The position numbers and the translations under genes are program-made. 64,000 bases of DNA from positions 15,602,854-15,666,853 of the forward strand of contig NC_045147.1 of the NCBI RefSeq assembly GCF_008831285.2, given 5' to 3'. The notes under the pieces were generated by a model, which was not told the DNA's origin, did no database searches, and saw only the letters and a list, made by a program, of their open reading frames with translations. The stretch comes from Nymphaea colorata. Taxonomy: Eukaryota; Streptophyta; Magnoliopsida; Nymphaeales; Nymphaeaceae. Every line of letters starts with the position of its first letter. Positions within the stretch are counted from its first letter, which is position 1. Below, in pieces: positions 14,501-26,520 of this stretch.

Positions 14501-17500
14501 GAATTTGATGAATCAAGCTGAAGCCCCATCACAGCATCTTGGTGTTGTTCAGGAGAATCTTGAACATGACAAGGTATGCGTTGCATCTGACAGTGAACTG
14601 CATGATCGTTTGAGAAAAATTCCTTCTTTGGGAAGTCCGGAGCTTGATGCATCTGGCCTGAGTTCACCAGCATGCCTTACAAAAGCTACTAGCAAGCCAA
14701 CTAGCTCTTCAGGCACTACCAAACGACCAAAAATCTTGGGGCGCACAGGTGTAAGTGTACTTTGTGTGTGTGAGTGTGCTAACATGGATATCAGGTTGTA
14801 GGGAGTGGCCAACAATCATTACAATTATTGTTTTCTATTCTTTGTGTTATGTGGTTCTCTAATGCTAGCAGGCTGTATTCCATCACCATTATAAGTTCTC
14901 ATACAAGTTTTTGTTGTGATTGTCCATGATTGGTTAAGATAACAACATTTTGGTGCTACTCAGAGGCTGTTTTTGTGTCATCCACTCATCTTTTTTCTGC
15001 TTTTCTGGTCCTTCCAGGGAAGAAGGAATCTATCTATGGAGTCCATCAATTTTTCTAGTGAGGATGAGTAAGTATCAGATTTGATATCTTGATTGCATAG
15101 AAAATGAAATTGATGTCAGCAAGTTTTTTCATTGATTCATGGAACTTTACTGATGAACTAAAAATAATTATGAGTTTTGTCTTTCCCTGTTTGATTCAGC
15201 CTGCACACATGGTACAACCATAAGTATTCTGGCTATGATTGTTGCATCCTTTTTTTTTTCCCCTGATAATTGTCTTTTCAGTTAGCATTGCTTCATAATT
15301 CATAACTAAACACAAGCATGAAAAAAGCTGAAACTGCAACAAATCATAAATAGTTTTCTGGTGTACCTAACATATCAATCAGTTTCAATAAATATCGTTT
15401 TGGTATTTCACCTATTAAGCAACTGTAGAAATAATCCCACTTAGTAATGAAGCTTATTCAGATTGGTATTTTGGAGAAAATTAAATGCACTAATATTTAT
15501 ATTATATGTGCATATTTTGTAACGATTTTTCTTCTGCAGCTTTTTATCATACTCTTGACCTCATCATGCTGGGGATGATAGATATTCATTTGGCACGTGG
15601 TGCTACTATCTTTTAGATGTCATGCATGGATATGGACATTTATAGAATAATCTGTTTATGACCATAAAAAGGTTGTTTAAACTTTAAAGTAATTTGTTAC
15701 ATCTGATAGTATTCCTGTAAAAAAGTGATATGAACAATGTCTCTTTCACTTATGTATAGATTAATATCTAATGGAGTTACTATCTTTTCTATTCAAAGTT
15801 TATAGGACAAATTTGGAGGGTTCTGCTTTTTATCTCTCTGGTCCTTGTTGTAGTGTATCTTGCTACTCAAACCTTAATATTTCTCTTCACTATTCACCTA
15901 TCGGCATTGATTTCAGTCTGTTCCCAGGAAGATGGTTGTTGTTCCCCTTCTGGTTTTCCAATTGGTGTCATAAGTTGGCGAACAAATTTTTTTTTCTTGT
16001 GTTTATCAACTTATTTTCAGGATTTTGATTCAGAAGCTTCAGATCACAAAGAACGATCTTGAAAGCAAACTTGCGAAGGAGGTAAGACTATCATCCACAC
16101 TTTTTTTTTTTTGAGTAATTTTTTATCCTTTCCCTTAACAATGTTATTTTTCAAATAAAGGCAAAAGGGAATGCAATCTTAGAAGCAAGCTTGGAGAGAA
16201 GAAAGCAAGCTTTACATGAGCGTCGACAAATGCTTGAACAAGATGTATGTCTGTGTGTCTATGAAAGTGTGTGAGTATGTCCATCTGATTATGCATTGGA
16301 AATTGGTATGCCTGTGACTGCATGATTGCTAATGTTTATTGCCTTTATTTTCTGGTGCCATGATTGATTCCAACACCATAAAGGCTCGGTAAGGGACCAA
16401 CCTTAATTGAACATGCACCATATTAGAGTCTGTATAGTTGCAACAGACCCGGAATGATGCCTTAAATTATGTCATGTGGACATGAAAATATGAATCTTTA
16501 GACCTTGAAAAAAAATTGGCACATTATGGGCTATCAATTTTTTAACAGATTAAGATACCCACATTTATGTAAAAGTTAAATAACTAAAAAAGTTCTACCG
16601 AAAATTTATGTAAACCATATCTACAAGGCTTTGATGAACAAGCAAGATTATTACTTATGACAAAATTTAGGTTTTGCTAAGTTGGTGTAGGTGCATTAGC
16701 GACTTATCATCAATATAAGCCATTTAATGAGTCTATAGGACATTATGCAGACACAGTGTTTCTTTTCATTTGTGTGCTTTTCAAAGTTGTATCCCTGACA
16801 ATGGCGATTAGTGGAACCAGTCACTGTAGCCAAAGCTAAGAATCTCACCAAATTTATTTTAGGATCATCTGACCAATTGGTACCATTGATCATGGTATCA
16901 ACTCAAGTTCATAACCAGTCACATGTTATTGACTTTGTATTAACTCTTGTAAATGTAGTTCAAACACTGTAAATCTGTGAAACCGTGACTGCCTCTTACA
17001 CACCTCTCAGTTTTCAAGTGGAAAAAAAGGTTATATATGTTGCTTTCTGCAATTAATGTATCTCACTTTCATCAGATCAGGTTAGACATGATGATCATCC
17101 AATTTCTTATTTTAGAGTCACTTTGTACTTCAGTAAATTATTGTTCCTTATATTTACATGCCCCTGCATCCTCTGTTTTCTTTAAGTTCAGAGTACGTCA
17201 GGCATACAGTAAAGATGTTGCGATGTGACTAAAATGTAATATAGTTTACATCTTGCTCCTTTGTTTTTCAAGATTTCAAGTTTTAATACGCTTGCACATA
17301 TCCTACATTATAAGTTCTTTAAAAATCATATTACATACTGTGGCACATAGATATTCATCCATGGCTTTCTGACAGTTTTGAGTAAAAAAAACGCTGACTT
17401 GTTTATATCCATGTTTCTCTATGTGTGTATGGGTGGTCATGAGGTTGGTGTGCAATGACCTGTTTATGTGAAACAGTGGAAGGGTCCAATATTCCATTTC

Positions 17501-18616
17501 ATTAGATTCCTCAATGACAATGTAATTCTATGTCTTCTCAATCGTTCTGTCAAGAAAAAAGTAAAGGCACTTTCTTTGTGGAAGATAGTTGTTTTTCTTA
17601 TGTTCTTGCTGAAGGGTTTGTTCTTCTATTTGACTTCATCATATAGCAGGTCACATGTCCATAAATGAATCTAGGATTTATACTGTCGAATTTCAAAATA
17701 ATCTCCAAGATTGTTGTTTCCCTATGCAAGTTGGTACTAGTAATTGAACATTTCCTCATTTGTCAAAGAGTTGATTATGGGGTTCTTGAAGCAGCATCTA
17801 TTACTGGGGATGTTGGCAGGGAAGATCCCATTGATGGCTGTAGATAATTGATCCCCTTTCTATATCTTTGATTTGTCTCTCATGTGATTAACTTTCTCAT
17901 GTTTGTGATGGAATTGGTGGCGGTACAGGTGGCAAGATTACAAGAGCAACTGCAAAAGGAGAGAGACCTTAGGGCAACTCTGGAGGCCGGACTAAACATG
18001 CATCCAGGAAATTTGCTGTCAGACAGCATGGACCCAAAGGTTTGTTCTCTTGGTATTCCTATTTATCTGCAATTTGGGTCGTTTAAATCTATGGACTGAT
18101 AGATACTTTTCTCCTTGAGAAGATTAGGGCTGAACTTGAAGAAATTGCACTTGCGGAGGCAGATGTTGAAAGCTTGAAAAAGAGAATTGCTGATCTTCAT
18201 TTGGAGCTCAATCAACATAACCAGCATGGCCATGATTCCATCTGTGAATCATGTAGGCAACATCGGCATGTGCAAGGTCGTGAGTTGACACGGTAGCAAT
18301 TCTTTCCCATTCTGATTCTTCCAAATTATATATTTCCTTTTAGATTTGTATTTGGTTTAGGTGGAGCATACTTCTAGATGGAAATTTCCTATGTGTAGGC
18401 ATTTTTTAATATGTGAATTTGGAAAGCTGATTCATTGCTATATGAATTTTTCCAACTCTGCTGAGAGCAAGTTGGTTTGCCAATCATTTATGAACACAAG
18501 GCCTAACATGAAAAAAGGAAACTTATGGAACGGTGGTCATATGCAGGCAGTTTCAGAAACGCGATATAGGTACTACTAGTGGTAAGTTGCGCCGTGAAGG
18601 AACTGGGAGAAGCAAG
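2559..18616 (+). CDS. REN1: Rho GTPase-activating protein, REN1-like (PH-RhoGAP-coiled coil); 3' end not resolved
   Basis: Plant PH-RhoGAP that stimulates GTP hydrolysis by ROP GTPases; Arabidopsis REN1 restricts ROP1 at the pollen-tube tip. Exons: 2559-2588, 2650-2796, 3335-3371, 4696-4772, 5635-5705, 5783-5861, 5927-6071, 6600-6719, 7203-7280, 7587-7642, 7753-7822, 9581-9665, 10951-11194, 13734-13949, 14436-14750, 15018-15067, 16021-16081, 16161-16244, 17929-18039, 18123-18292, 18547-18616. They join in frame into about 772 residues. The PH domain is about 60-160 (GWTSWKKRWFILTRTSLVFF). RhoGAP is about 205-415, with GILRQAA placing the arginine finger at Arg244, then KHVLRELPSSPVPASCC and NRMSASAVAACMAPLLL. 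An acidic Ser/Asp linker is about 414-485, and coiled coil (LERRKQALHERR, ARLQEQLQKERDLRA) about 607-725. The first two exons are placed only by open frame and splice sites. All introns are GT-AG except 5706-5782 (GC-AG). The family's C-terminal block (about 100 residues) is not found. Confidence 0.88.
5706..5782 (+). other. GC-AG intron inside the PH domain
   Basis: Between the exons encoding ALPQKGGEVNLTLGGIDLNS and VIVRADKKLLTV the only junction that keeps the family sequence uses donor AAG|GCATGT at 5706 and acceptor TGCAG ending at 5782. The split codon AG|T restores Ser in the conserved SGS stretch. No GT donor nearby gives that frame, and reading through meets a stop at 5740-5742. The intron is 77 bp. 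Confidence 0.8.
6320..6338. repeat. (CA)n microsatellite in RhoGAP intron
   Basis: A short CA dinucleotide run lies in the intron between the exons ending at 6071 and starting at 6600. It follows a stretch with an AT run at about 6211-6220. No coding role. Confidence 0.75.
8720..8815. repeat. Alternating purine-pyrimidine TGCATG/TATATA tract in RhoGAP intron
   Basis: The 1.76-kb intron (7823-9580) holds a dense cluster of TGCATG and TATATA words, many of them self-complementary. Similar ATAC/ATGC-rich patches occur in later introns at about 10365-10500, 11420-11490 and 11950-12005. They look like decayed microsatellites. Confidence 0.55.
18117..18122 (+). other. NAGNAG tandem splice acceptor
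   Basis: The intron before the coiled-coil exon ends in GAGAAG, so either AG can serve. Use of the second starts the exon at 18123 (IRAELEEIALAEAD); use of the first adds one Lys from 18120. Both keep the frame. Confidence 0.55.
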
Positions 18617-20439
18617 GTAAATATGCAAAATTCAATGATTTTGCTGTAATTTCTGACATAAGTTATGCCTGTGCTTTTCTCTCATTGGGCACAACCATGA
18701 CGTATTGCTTTGCTTGCTCATTTTTTGTCATATCTTTGGCTAAAGCTTGAGACCCATCTGTTCCATCTTCCTGTCATATTGTTGCTTACACTTTCATCTT
18801 TTTTATTTTATCCGCTGTCCATTGCAATGACACAATGGATGCCTAAAATAGAAAGAATCTCATCTACAAAATGTCCCACAACTGTTACAAGTGCACTTCA
18901 ACATAATTATGCATGCTAAGCTGAAATTGTCAAACTCACTGATTTTCTGCATGCGACAGAGAAGCAAGAGATTTCAGTTTAACCAATTATATGCAGTTGT
19001 TAACTGTTTTCATCTTTATACACTAATAGAGTTGTACAATCTCCCGTTTGGTATTCCAAATGTTTATGATGGAGCTATATTGTTGCCAGAACATAAAGGC
19101 CATAAAGCCTAAAACAGTATATGATTGCTATAGAAATAGAAAAATTATCTTGTGTCTGAGAAAAATATGGCGTGAAGAAAAAGATGGTGGTTCAATGTAA
19201 GTAATGAAGACACTGTGAGACAGTATTTATTTATTTATTTCATTATTTGTTTCCACTTGAGAATTTAGAATCCTTGAAAAGGCACACCGGAAGAGCTTTA
19301 AAATGTTGAAATGCTAATGGGCATAAGGTGCAAGGAGTGGGAAATCATTGTAAGACATGATGGAAAATCAGGCTGACTAGTGTTCTGTCCATTTGGCTAG
19401 GGTGCACGTTTATGACCTTCAAGTTGGAGGAGGTCAGGTTTGCAATAACTGGGAGTGCATCCCCTGGAATAAACTGGTAAGTGTCTGTCTAAACCCCAGC
19501 TTGCTTATGGAAAACAGAAGGCATGAACTGCATCACATGCATGCGCATATTATACACATGTAAGAAAGTACTAAGCATACAGATGAGTGGCATAGAAATT
19601 TGTGTTGGTGTTCTTGACTTATAATTTCCTGTTTTGAATCTGTTGGGTCAGAACAAATTTGGAAGGTTATACAAATTGTTATGTGTTTTGGGACAAGTTT
19701 TCTAATTTTTGTTATTTGTTTATATTGAGGAAAACTTTTATGGGCGCTCCTCCATATGTGTGCGCAAAGAAAATTTGAAAGATCTACTAGTACACTAGGC
19801 CTCTTATTCTTTTTACTTCTCAAAATTTTAGAACTTCCAAAATTTTCCCATGATTTTCTGAAGAAGGTTCACATTTTCAAAAATAACTGTTAAGGAAAAC
19901 GTAGCTGCAGAATTCAAAAAAAATTGTTGGTGACTTAACTTGAAAGCACAATCCAGATTGAATGGGGCTTTCTCTTCGCTTGTTACTGTGCTGTTTCTCC
20001 TGTGAAAAAACTTTTATCGGCACATACCAGTCACTTGTGTAACTTACTAAATGTTAAATCAGTTTTTCTGGTTAAGATCAGATTCTCTAATGCCTAGTAA
20101 ATGCATTTCACAGCTAAGTGACAACATCTGTGTTTGGGTTTCAATTGTTTCGCTGCTCAAGGCAGGATGTGTTATGTTGACCTCGCCAAGGATTTTCAAG
20201 AACACATGGCATACCTCCCATAGAAAGCAGGAAAGCTGCTGGAAATGAGTAGAATTTACAAGCGTGTCCACAGTTTTTTCTTGCTTCCATATGAGGAAAC
20301 CACAACCAAGCAGTGAGATTTAGTTGATTTCTGATACCCAAGCTAATACCCTTGCCCCTAGGGCTCGATCCCATCGTTTTGAACTTCAGGATAGCTGAAC
20401 TCCATCAAGCATGTCCACCATGATTCTTGTTCTGTGAAG

Positions 20440-20493
20440 GAACCCATTCCTCAGGGGGTGGTCCAGAATTTGGAGCTTCAAATTAAAGAATAA
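20440..20493 (+). CDS. Candidate last exon of the RhoGAP gene (weak)
   Basis: An AAG acceptor at 20437-20439 is followed by 17 codons (ending VVQNLELQIKE) and TAA at 20491-20493. The phase fits the donor at 18617. AATAAA overlaps the stop at 20489-20494. This would close the frame, but the peptide does not match the conserved REN1 C-terminus and the intron would be 1.8 kb. It is a guess made from frame and signals only. A different open stretch at about 19402-19478 ends at a good GTAAGT donor but does not fit the phase of the 18616 junction. Confidence 0.2.
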   Translation, partial: EPIPQGVVQNLELQIKE

Positions 20494-22706
20494 ATGTCAC
20501 GGATATTGTTATCTCTTATGCAATGCTCTTGAATGTTTTGATTCTCAAGTCTTGCACTCATACTCTTCATGCTTGCGCATCTGCCCATTATTGCCTAACA
20601 AAATGCTGCTTTCACAGTTTAAAGATTACAGTGGCATTCCTTAGACTGATTTCAATCAGTGGCAAAGGGATTGAGCTTTAACCATGTCCCTCTGGTTGTA
20701 TCAGGGAGTTGTTACCACATCTTCTGCACGGATCTAATTCAAAACTCAACTAGACTGTTAAGGGAACAGCACTTTCAGATTTTGAAATTAATTTCACACC
20801 CTTGATGGAAATTCAAGGGACAAGTTGGCAAGTGACAAGTGACAAGGCCATGAATAGCCCTTCAAAATAGTACTTAGTTACTTACCGATCAGATGGCAAC
20901 TGACTGGAAATTAACTGAAGCCAGTTTCTCATCCTGTGTATTTGGCCATGTCTTTTTCTTTTCTCTTTCCTGTGTTAAGTCAACCTCTTAATACGTGACC
21001 ATGCTGTCCAGGCATCTTTCTGTTTGTAAAATATTTGGCACGGTCTTTTCTTGAGTTCATTCGACGGGGTTGGACCCAAATAAGGTTCATACTTCTAGCT
21101 CTTTTCAGGATGGTATGAACTCAACTGCCTCTATGACTTATTGAGATTCTTGTGACGAAGGAAAAAGAAGAAATTGTGTACAGATTTTTTTTTTCCGTCT
21201 GATGGATAGGGATTATTATTGAACAGAAGTTTGCGATTCTTTCATTAGTTTGCCTCATTTGCTGTTTTCTTTTCTGGGTTGGCTCGAGTTTTAGAACCAT
21301 GGATCCTTAATGTGATTATGTTATGACTTATGAGAGAATGAGCTCAGCAAAAATTGGAGGATGTTGCCTCTCATGAGGAGTGTGCTGGTTGGACGTGGAC
21401 TTTATCAATTCATAGTGCATTATATAACTGGTGAAACTTTCGAACCTTTTATTTTAGATACAGTTTGATAAATCACAGAATTAGGAATCTCAAAACTGTG
21501 ATTTTTCACGAGTTAGATTTTGGTTAGGAATGACAAGTTCAGAGAATTTATTTGCACTAGGGATTTAAGAATCACAAGCCGCACGTCTCAAGATTGTCTA
21601 AGCTGTGAATTTTCTGTACTTTGGGCTAAAGAGTCACAAGGGCCGATGTAATTGAAGAAAGGCAGGCAGCGCAAATTGTGCGACGAAGTAATTGTTACGG
21701 TTGTCATGCAATTATGGCACAAAGCTTTGGATCTCGGCAAAAGATTACGTGCAAATATGATTGAGAGTGGAGCAGATATCCCTTATTGACTGCATTCTGT
21801 GATAAAGGACCTTTGCAACTGTGCAAACTGCAAAGCACTTGGGAGCAGTCACAACATCTGCCATCAGCTGCTTTTCATGCAGGATGAACTTTATGTGTCA
21901 AGTGATGCCATGTCGCCCGAAAGCCATTAGAATGAACAACCAAGCTGCATGTCCGGAGCCCTTATCAGCAATGACCTATTAATTTCTTTTTAGAAGATGC
22001 CATAGAAGTATGCTTGTTTTCTTTGCATTTCTGCTGAAACCAGGCAACCTAATTAAATAGGGAGGATGGTATGATTTTGGGTGAGAGGAGGTTAACAACC
22101 TATTGTGCAAGAAAGAAGCCGGAATGCCTCTCCATTCCCAACCCTTTGGGTCCCTGGCTGCATGGGAGACTTAAGTAGGGTACAGTACTCTGAGGAATCA
22201 AACTGACGACATGCTTTCTTATGGGAGATGTCATAGTAATTAAAATCAGGGAGTAAGGTATGATTCACCCTCCGCACTTGCCATTTAAGTTTCTTAAAAT
22301 CACATAGCAGTCCATCAATCAAAATGTGGAGAAGTGACCGTGAAATTCATCCGTCTCTCTCCTTATCCAAAGGAGAAATGTGGTCTAATGTAGGGCGCCT
22401 ACCACCTGGAAGGTCTGATCCTCAATAGAAGCTTGTAATCCGTGGATTTCTCCTGTCTTCTTTGCGTCACTCACTTTCTTCGTTGCAGTGAGAGACACTG
22501 GATGGGGCAAAGGGAAGTACTTTCCCATGTGAGGAGTCATCGTGAACAATGGCCATAGGTGAAGCGGCAAGATCTAGACACTCCATTATTGGCGTTGGCG
22601 TGGACCTAAAAGTGTCAGAGACAAATAACAGACCACGTTATCCGACCACAGTAACAGGTTGACATCACCAGCTCATATGAGCACATGCTCTTCCCTACCT
22701 CTCACG

Positions 22707-22741
22707 TCAATCATATATATATATATGTGTGTGTGTGTGTA
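22707..22741. repeat. (AT)n(GT)n microsatellite
   Basis: A run of AT dinucleotides passes directly into a run of GT dinucleotides in intergenic sequence. Confidence 0.85.
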
Positions 22742-23167
22742 AAATCTCGAACTGATTTTTCTGAAATAAGCTTAGTGTTTGCAGCAAACGATGACAGAAA
22801 GATCCATCTTCACGGTTGCCTCATAAGTTTTTTCTGTTATTTTGCTTTTCCTAAGGGAAAAGCAAAAGAACAACGCTGGAGAACTTCAGTTTTCATCTGT
22901 TTTCAACACTCCATGATGTAGCTGGAGGCCCTCCATTTGGCGGATACAGACAACAGTCGGTCAGTCCGCCATTAAAAAACGAAAATTTGAGGCCCCCATT
23001 TTGATAAACGTGACAAGACAAAGATGACTTTCTTACTATTGATTTTGGTAATTATTATAAGGGACGGATGGAGCTCTGCATCATGTGCATCAGGCCCAAG
23101 TTGGCTGGAAGCATGGATGTGCGGCGATACTTTTCTCTTTAAATTGGAGCTGTTGGGTGGGTGGATC

Positions 23168-23345
23168 ATCTTGTTAATTTCATATAGCTGGTTGGCTTGA
23201 ATGTCTTGAATGACATGTTCTCAGTCTGATTCACGTGGTGATGCTATTTATCTGAACTACCAACGGTGGCATGTGCAATCTTCAAGTTGAAGTTGAAGGG
23301 TGCATCGTAAGTCGACCCAGATCGCAAATTAGTTTGAAACGAGGG
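23168..23345 (+). repeat. SINE-like copy (tRNA-derived family, diverged)
   Basis: The segment shares its 3' body (GGTGGCATGTG, CAAGTTGAAG, then a GACCCA-containing stretch) with the copy at 47533-47705. Upstream lie an A-box-like TAGCTGGTTGG and a weak B-box-like GATTCACGTGG. The match is judged by eye, and limits are approximate. Confidence 0.45.
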
Positions 23346-24079
23346 CAGGGGGAAATGAATGACTTGCCTCTCGCAAATCGCCAAATATTTTAAGCAAGAC
23401 CGAAATCAAGGAGATGTAGAGAGAGGTTCGATGACAAGAATGACCAATGGTGCAGGAAGGGGCGACTTCATGTGCTAATTAAATCTGAGGCATGATTGAT
23501 TATACCACTGGCTGATGCAGAAGCATCACATGTCATAACTTAAATTATCTTTTAATTTTTGAATGAAAACTTATATAGTTCTGTTCAGTTGAATCGCTGA
23601 GTTGGGCAGATCAGCAACGAAGCAGCAACTTGGCTGTTCATAGAAAACCGCTAGATCCAATAAATGATGGAATTAAAACGTTGCAGGAACGAACAGAACA
23701 ACAATAGTACAATACGGAAGCCAATTGTAAGAAAAGAAAGCTAGTTTCTTGGCAACTTTCGTTTCTTGCTTCGTGGTTTGCCAGCCAACTCCAACTTATT
23801 TTCTCCATTGGATCGTACATCCTCCCTCTCACAGCCGAATCCAAGGCAGAGGCGACGATGGGGACACAGCTAACTGGTCACATCATGGGGCCTCATCTCA
23901 TGAAGTCGTAGCGACGGCCTTTTATCATGGAAAAATGGAAAGAAATTCAGTTTTTCTTGGTGAATTATCTGATCGGCTCCCACGTCAATGCGCAGGGATT
24001 TTTACTGGGATGAAGGAGGCCTTGTATGTCGGATGTATTTTGACTGAAGTGTTCGAGTTCGGTTGAGATCTGATATTAA

Positions 24080-24299
24080 GGTAACGTTTGATGCACAGGA
24101 TGGTAAAATTTTTAAAGAAAAAATTACCGTGAAAAAAAGTCGGACTTAAAAGAGGTTCGACTTTTTGGCGGAAGAATTTTTTCTAAATTGAATGAAAAAC
24201 ACAGTATAAAATTTGACAAAGCTGGAGAAAACCGTATCAACGGGATAAAATTCTTACTTTTACGATGCAGAATCTTTTTCCTGTGCATCAAACGGAGTC
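24080..24299. mobile_element. Tourist/PIF-Harbinger-like MITE, 220 bp
   Basis: The left terminus GGTAACGTTTGATGCACAGG and the inverted right terminus GACTCCGTTTGATGCACAGG match in the 15 bases CGTTTGATGCACAGG. A TAA trinucleotide flanks both sides (24077-24079 and 24300-24302), as expected for PIF/Harbinger insertion into TWA. The interior is AT-rich and has no coding capacity. It shares the CGTTTGATG terminal word with the larger element at 59665-60789. Confidence 0.75.
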
Positions 24300-26425
24300 T
24301 AAAAGATTAAAATTGCAATCTCTGCTGACAGTAGCCGATCGCCATCAACATGGCTTTTTTTCTTTAAGTTGTTTCTTTTTAATCGGTTCTGCTCATGAAA
24401 AATTGGGCACAACAATTGTCATTTGGCTTGCAGCATCGCTTGGTCAAAAGTTTCTGAAGTTGTAGCTGGATCCATTTAACAGTGGAATTGGTCCAACCTG
24501 GGTTCTAGATTTCAATTTCTCATGTCTTGGAAATGAGACAGCAATACGTATGCATAAGGGCTATTTAGCGATGAGAACAGCTTGTTATAGACCATCTGAC
24601 ATCAGTAACAAAATGTTATTATCAAATTGTTATATACTTCAAAAAAAAAAAAAAAAAACAGATTCATGAAACCTTATAACATAGTATTTCATAAATCTAA
24701 CCCAAATTTTGAAGCAGAATTATTATCGGTTACAATATGTTATTAGAGCTAAACAACACCTTGGCAACATGGACACTTTATGAGCGTTTCATAAGCCTAC
24801 CAGAAAAATGTGGGCACATTGATTGAGTGCTGATCCTAATGTTTCATGAATCTGCCTCTAATTTAGGATAGGTTAATAAAATATTGCTGCCAAAGAGCCT
24901 ATAAAGTATGGACATGAATTTGTGTCAAATGAACAGCAAACAAACTGTTACTGTTACTCTTGCCAAACAGGAGACAAACCGGCGTGTAATTGCAATCCAA
25001 TATGGCTGCCAACGGTTTTGACTGAGGATAAAAGTCCAAATCAAATCTGTTACCGCAAAATTGCCAAAACCCTTTTGCCAGTTCCGCAAAACTAGAATTT
25101 AGTAGAAAAGATAAACACTCAAGGTACGATCTAGACGTACAATGATGTTAATGAAAAGAAAATGTATGCGGTCATCTGTGACGCAAAAAGGTAGCCTACC
25201 ACCTTGGAGAAGATAAAATTCCAATATTAAGATGTTTGCCCACTTTTTCTAGATTTATTAAGTTCGGGACAGATGCCAAAGCCGCCGAATGCTATCCATC
25301 TTTACTGGATTGCACGGTTGCAAGAGAAATTCGCGATCGTCATCAACGTGAAATCCGTTCTGGTCCAGTTCCTTTCCCCATTGCTGGTAACGATTCTAAT
25401 TAGAAATAATCTCAACAAATGGCTTTTTGCGCCATTCTGATCGATGCTGCTAAAAAGAGTTGAGCAAAGTTCTGGACTGGATCGATCTCGCTGCTTTGTT
25501 TAAACAGTATGTGAGTTCCGTGTGCTTACAGTATCAGGCAAGCGACCAACCACCTAGACCGACCGTCTGGTTCGAAGATCTGACTCTCCCAACTTTTGGG
25601 CAGGCAGCCATGTGGCGCCACTCGGTCAGAAGCTGGAAGGAGTTGGTTATTTGATGTCATCAACCATACTTTCGTTCATGGAAGAGCCACCCGAAATTTC
25701 TCCGGCGCAAGCGCGAGGCAAGTACGCCGGGAAATCCGTAATTGCCACAAGAAGTTGAGAATGGAACAAGTAAAACAGAAGGGTGATTTTCCTTTTTGAG
25801 GCAATCCGCATCGTTCTTTTTCGTTTCACAGAGTTGATCACCGCTTTTCGGCTTGAAGCATCCATGGAATTCCAGAGATTCGAAAGACATCTAATTCTCG
25901 GCCTTTTTGTTCTGCCCACTCGAGGCTTACACTATATCCCCAAAAAAGCAGGTGCTTTCTTTCACCTGTTCTTCCAACAGTTCACCACAAACCAGAAATC
26001 AAGACACCTCTTTGTGAAGATCGTTCGTCAGTCACCATTGCCCATTGGAGAAACAAAAACCCAAAGCCCTGTTTTTTTGTTAGATAATCTCAAAGTACTC
26101 GTTGAATTTCAGAATGTGTAACAGAAATGATAAAAAAAGGAAAATTATTCTCCAGTTAGAGCTCCATACAGAGCCTGAGCTTAATCAAAGGCCCAAGAAC
26201 AGCTAAGGATAAGAAGAATGAAAAAGGGAAAACTTCCCCTTCTTCTCCTGGATGCAATAATTGAACACCTTAAGATCATAGCTCTGCAATCGTCTAAACC
26301 TTCCATCCTCGGTAAAAAATTAAAAATAACAAATAACACAAATAGAGCATCTAAAATCTACTTGAAGTTTGATCGTCACCATCGTCTTCCTCCTCTTTTC
26401 CTCATCACGACCTTGGAAGGTCATG

Positions 26426-26431
26426 TTTATT
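26426..26431 (-). terminator. Polyadenylation signal of DIC
   Basis: TTTATT on the plus strand reads AATAAA on the minus strand, about 90 bases past the DIC stop codon. Confidence 0.5.
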
Positions 26432-26520
26432 TTTCGTTCCTCATGTTCTTTCTGTTTCATATTTATGTAAATTCGAACTCCGTCCGTCTGCACCAACTCC
26501 AAATCTCCCACCAAAAATTC

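Larger units (their letters stand above)
18617..26425. other. Region between the last firm RhoGAP exon and the DIC gene
   Basis: Apart from the candidate terminal exon near 20.4 kb, a MITE at 24080 and a SINE copy near 23.2 kb, I see no supportable gene. Short open frames at 22092-22322 and 22385-22570 (minus) have unusual composition but no family I recognise; they may be remnants of a repeat. There are an AT/GT microsatellite at 22707-22741 and an 18-bp A tract at 24641-24658. Confidence 0.55.
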
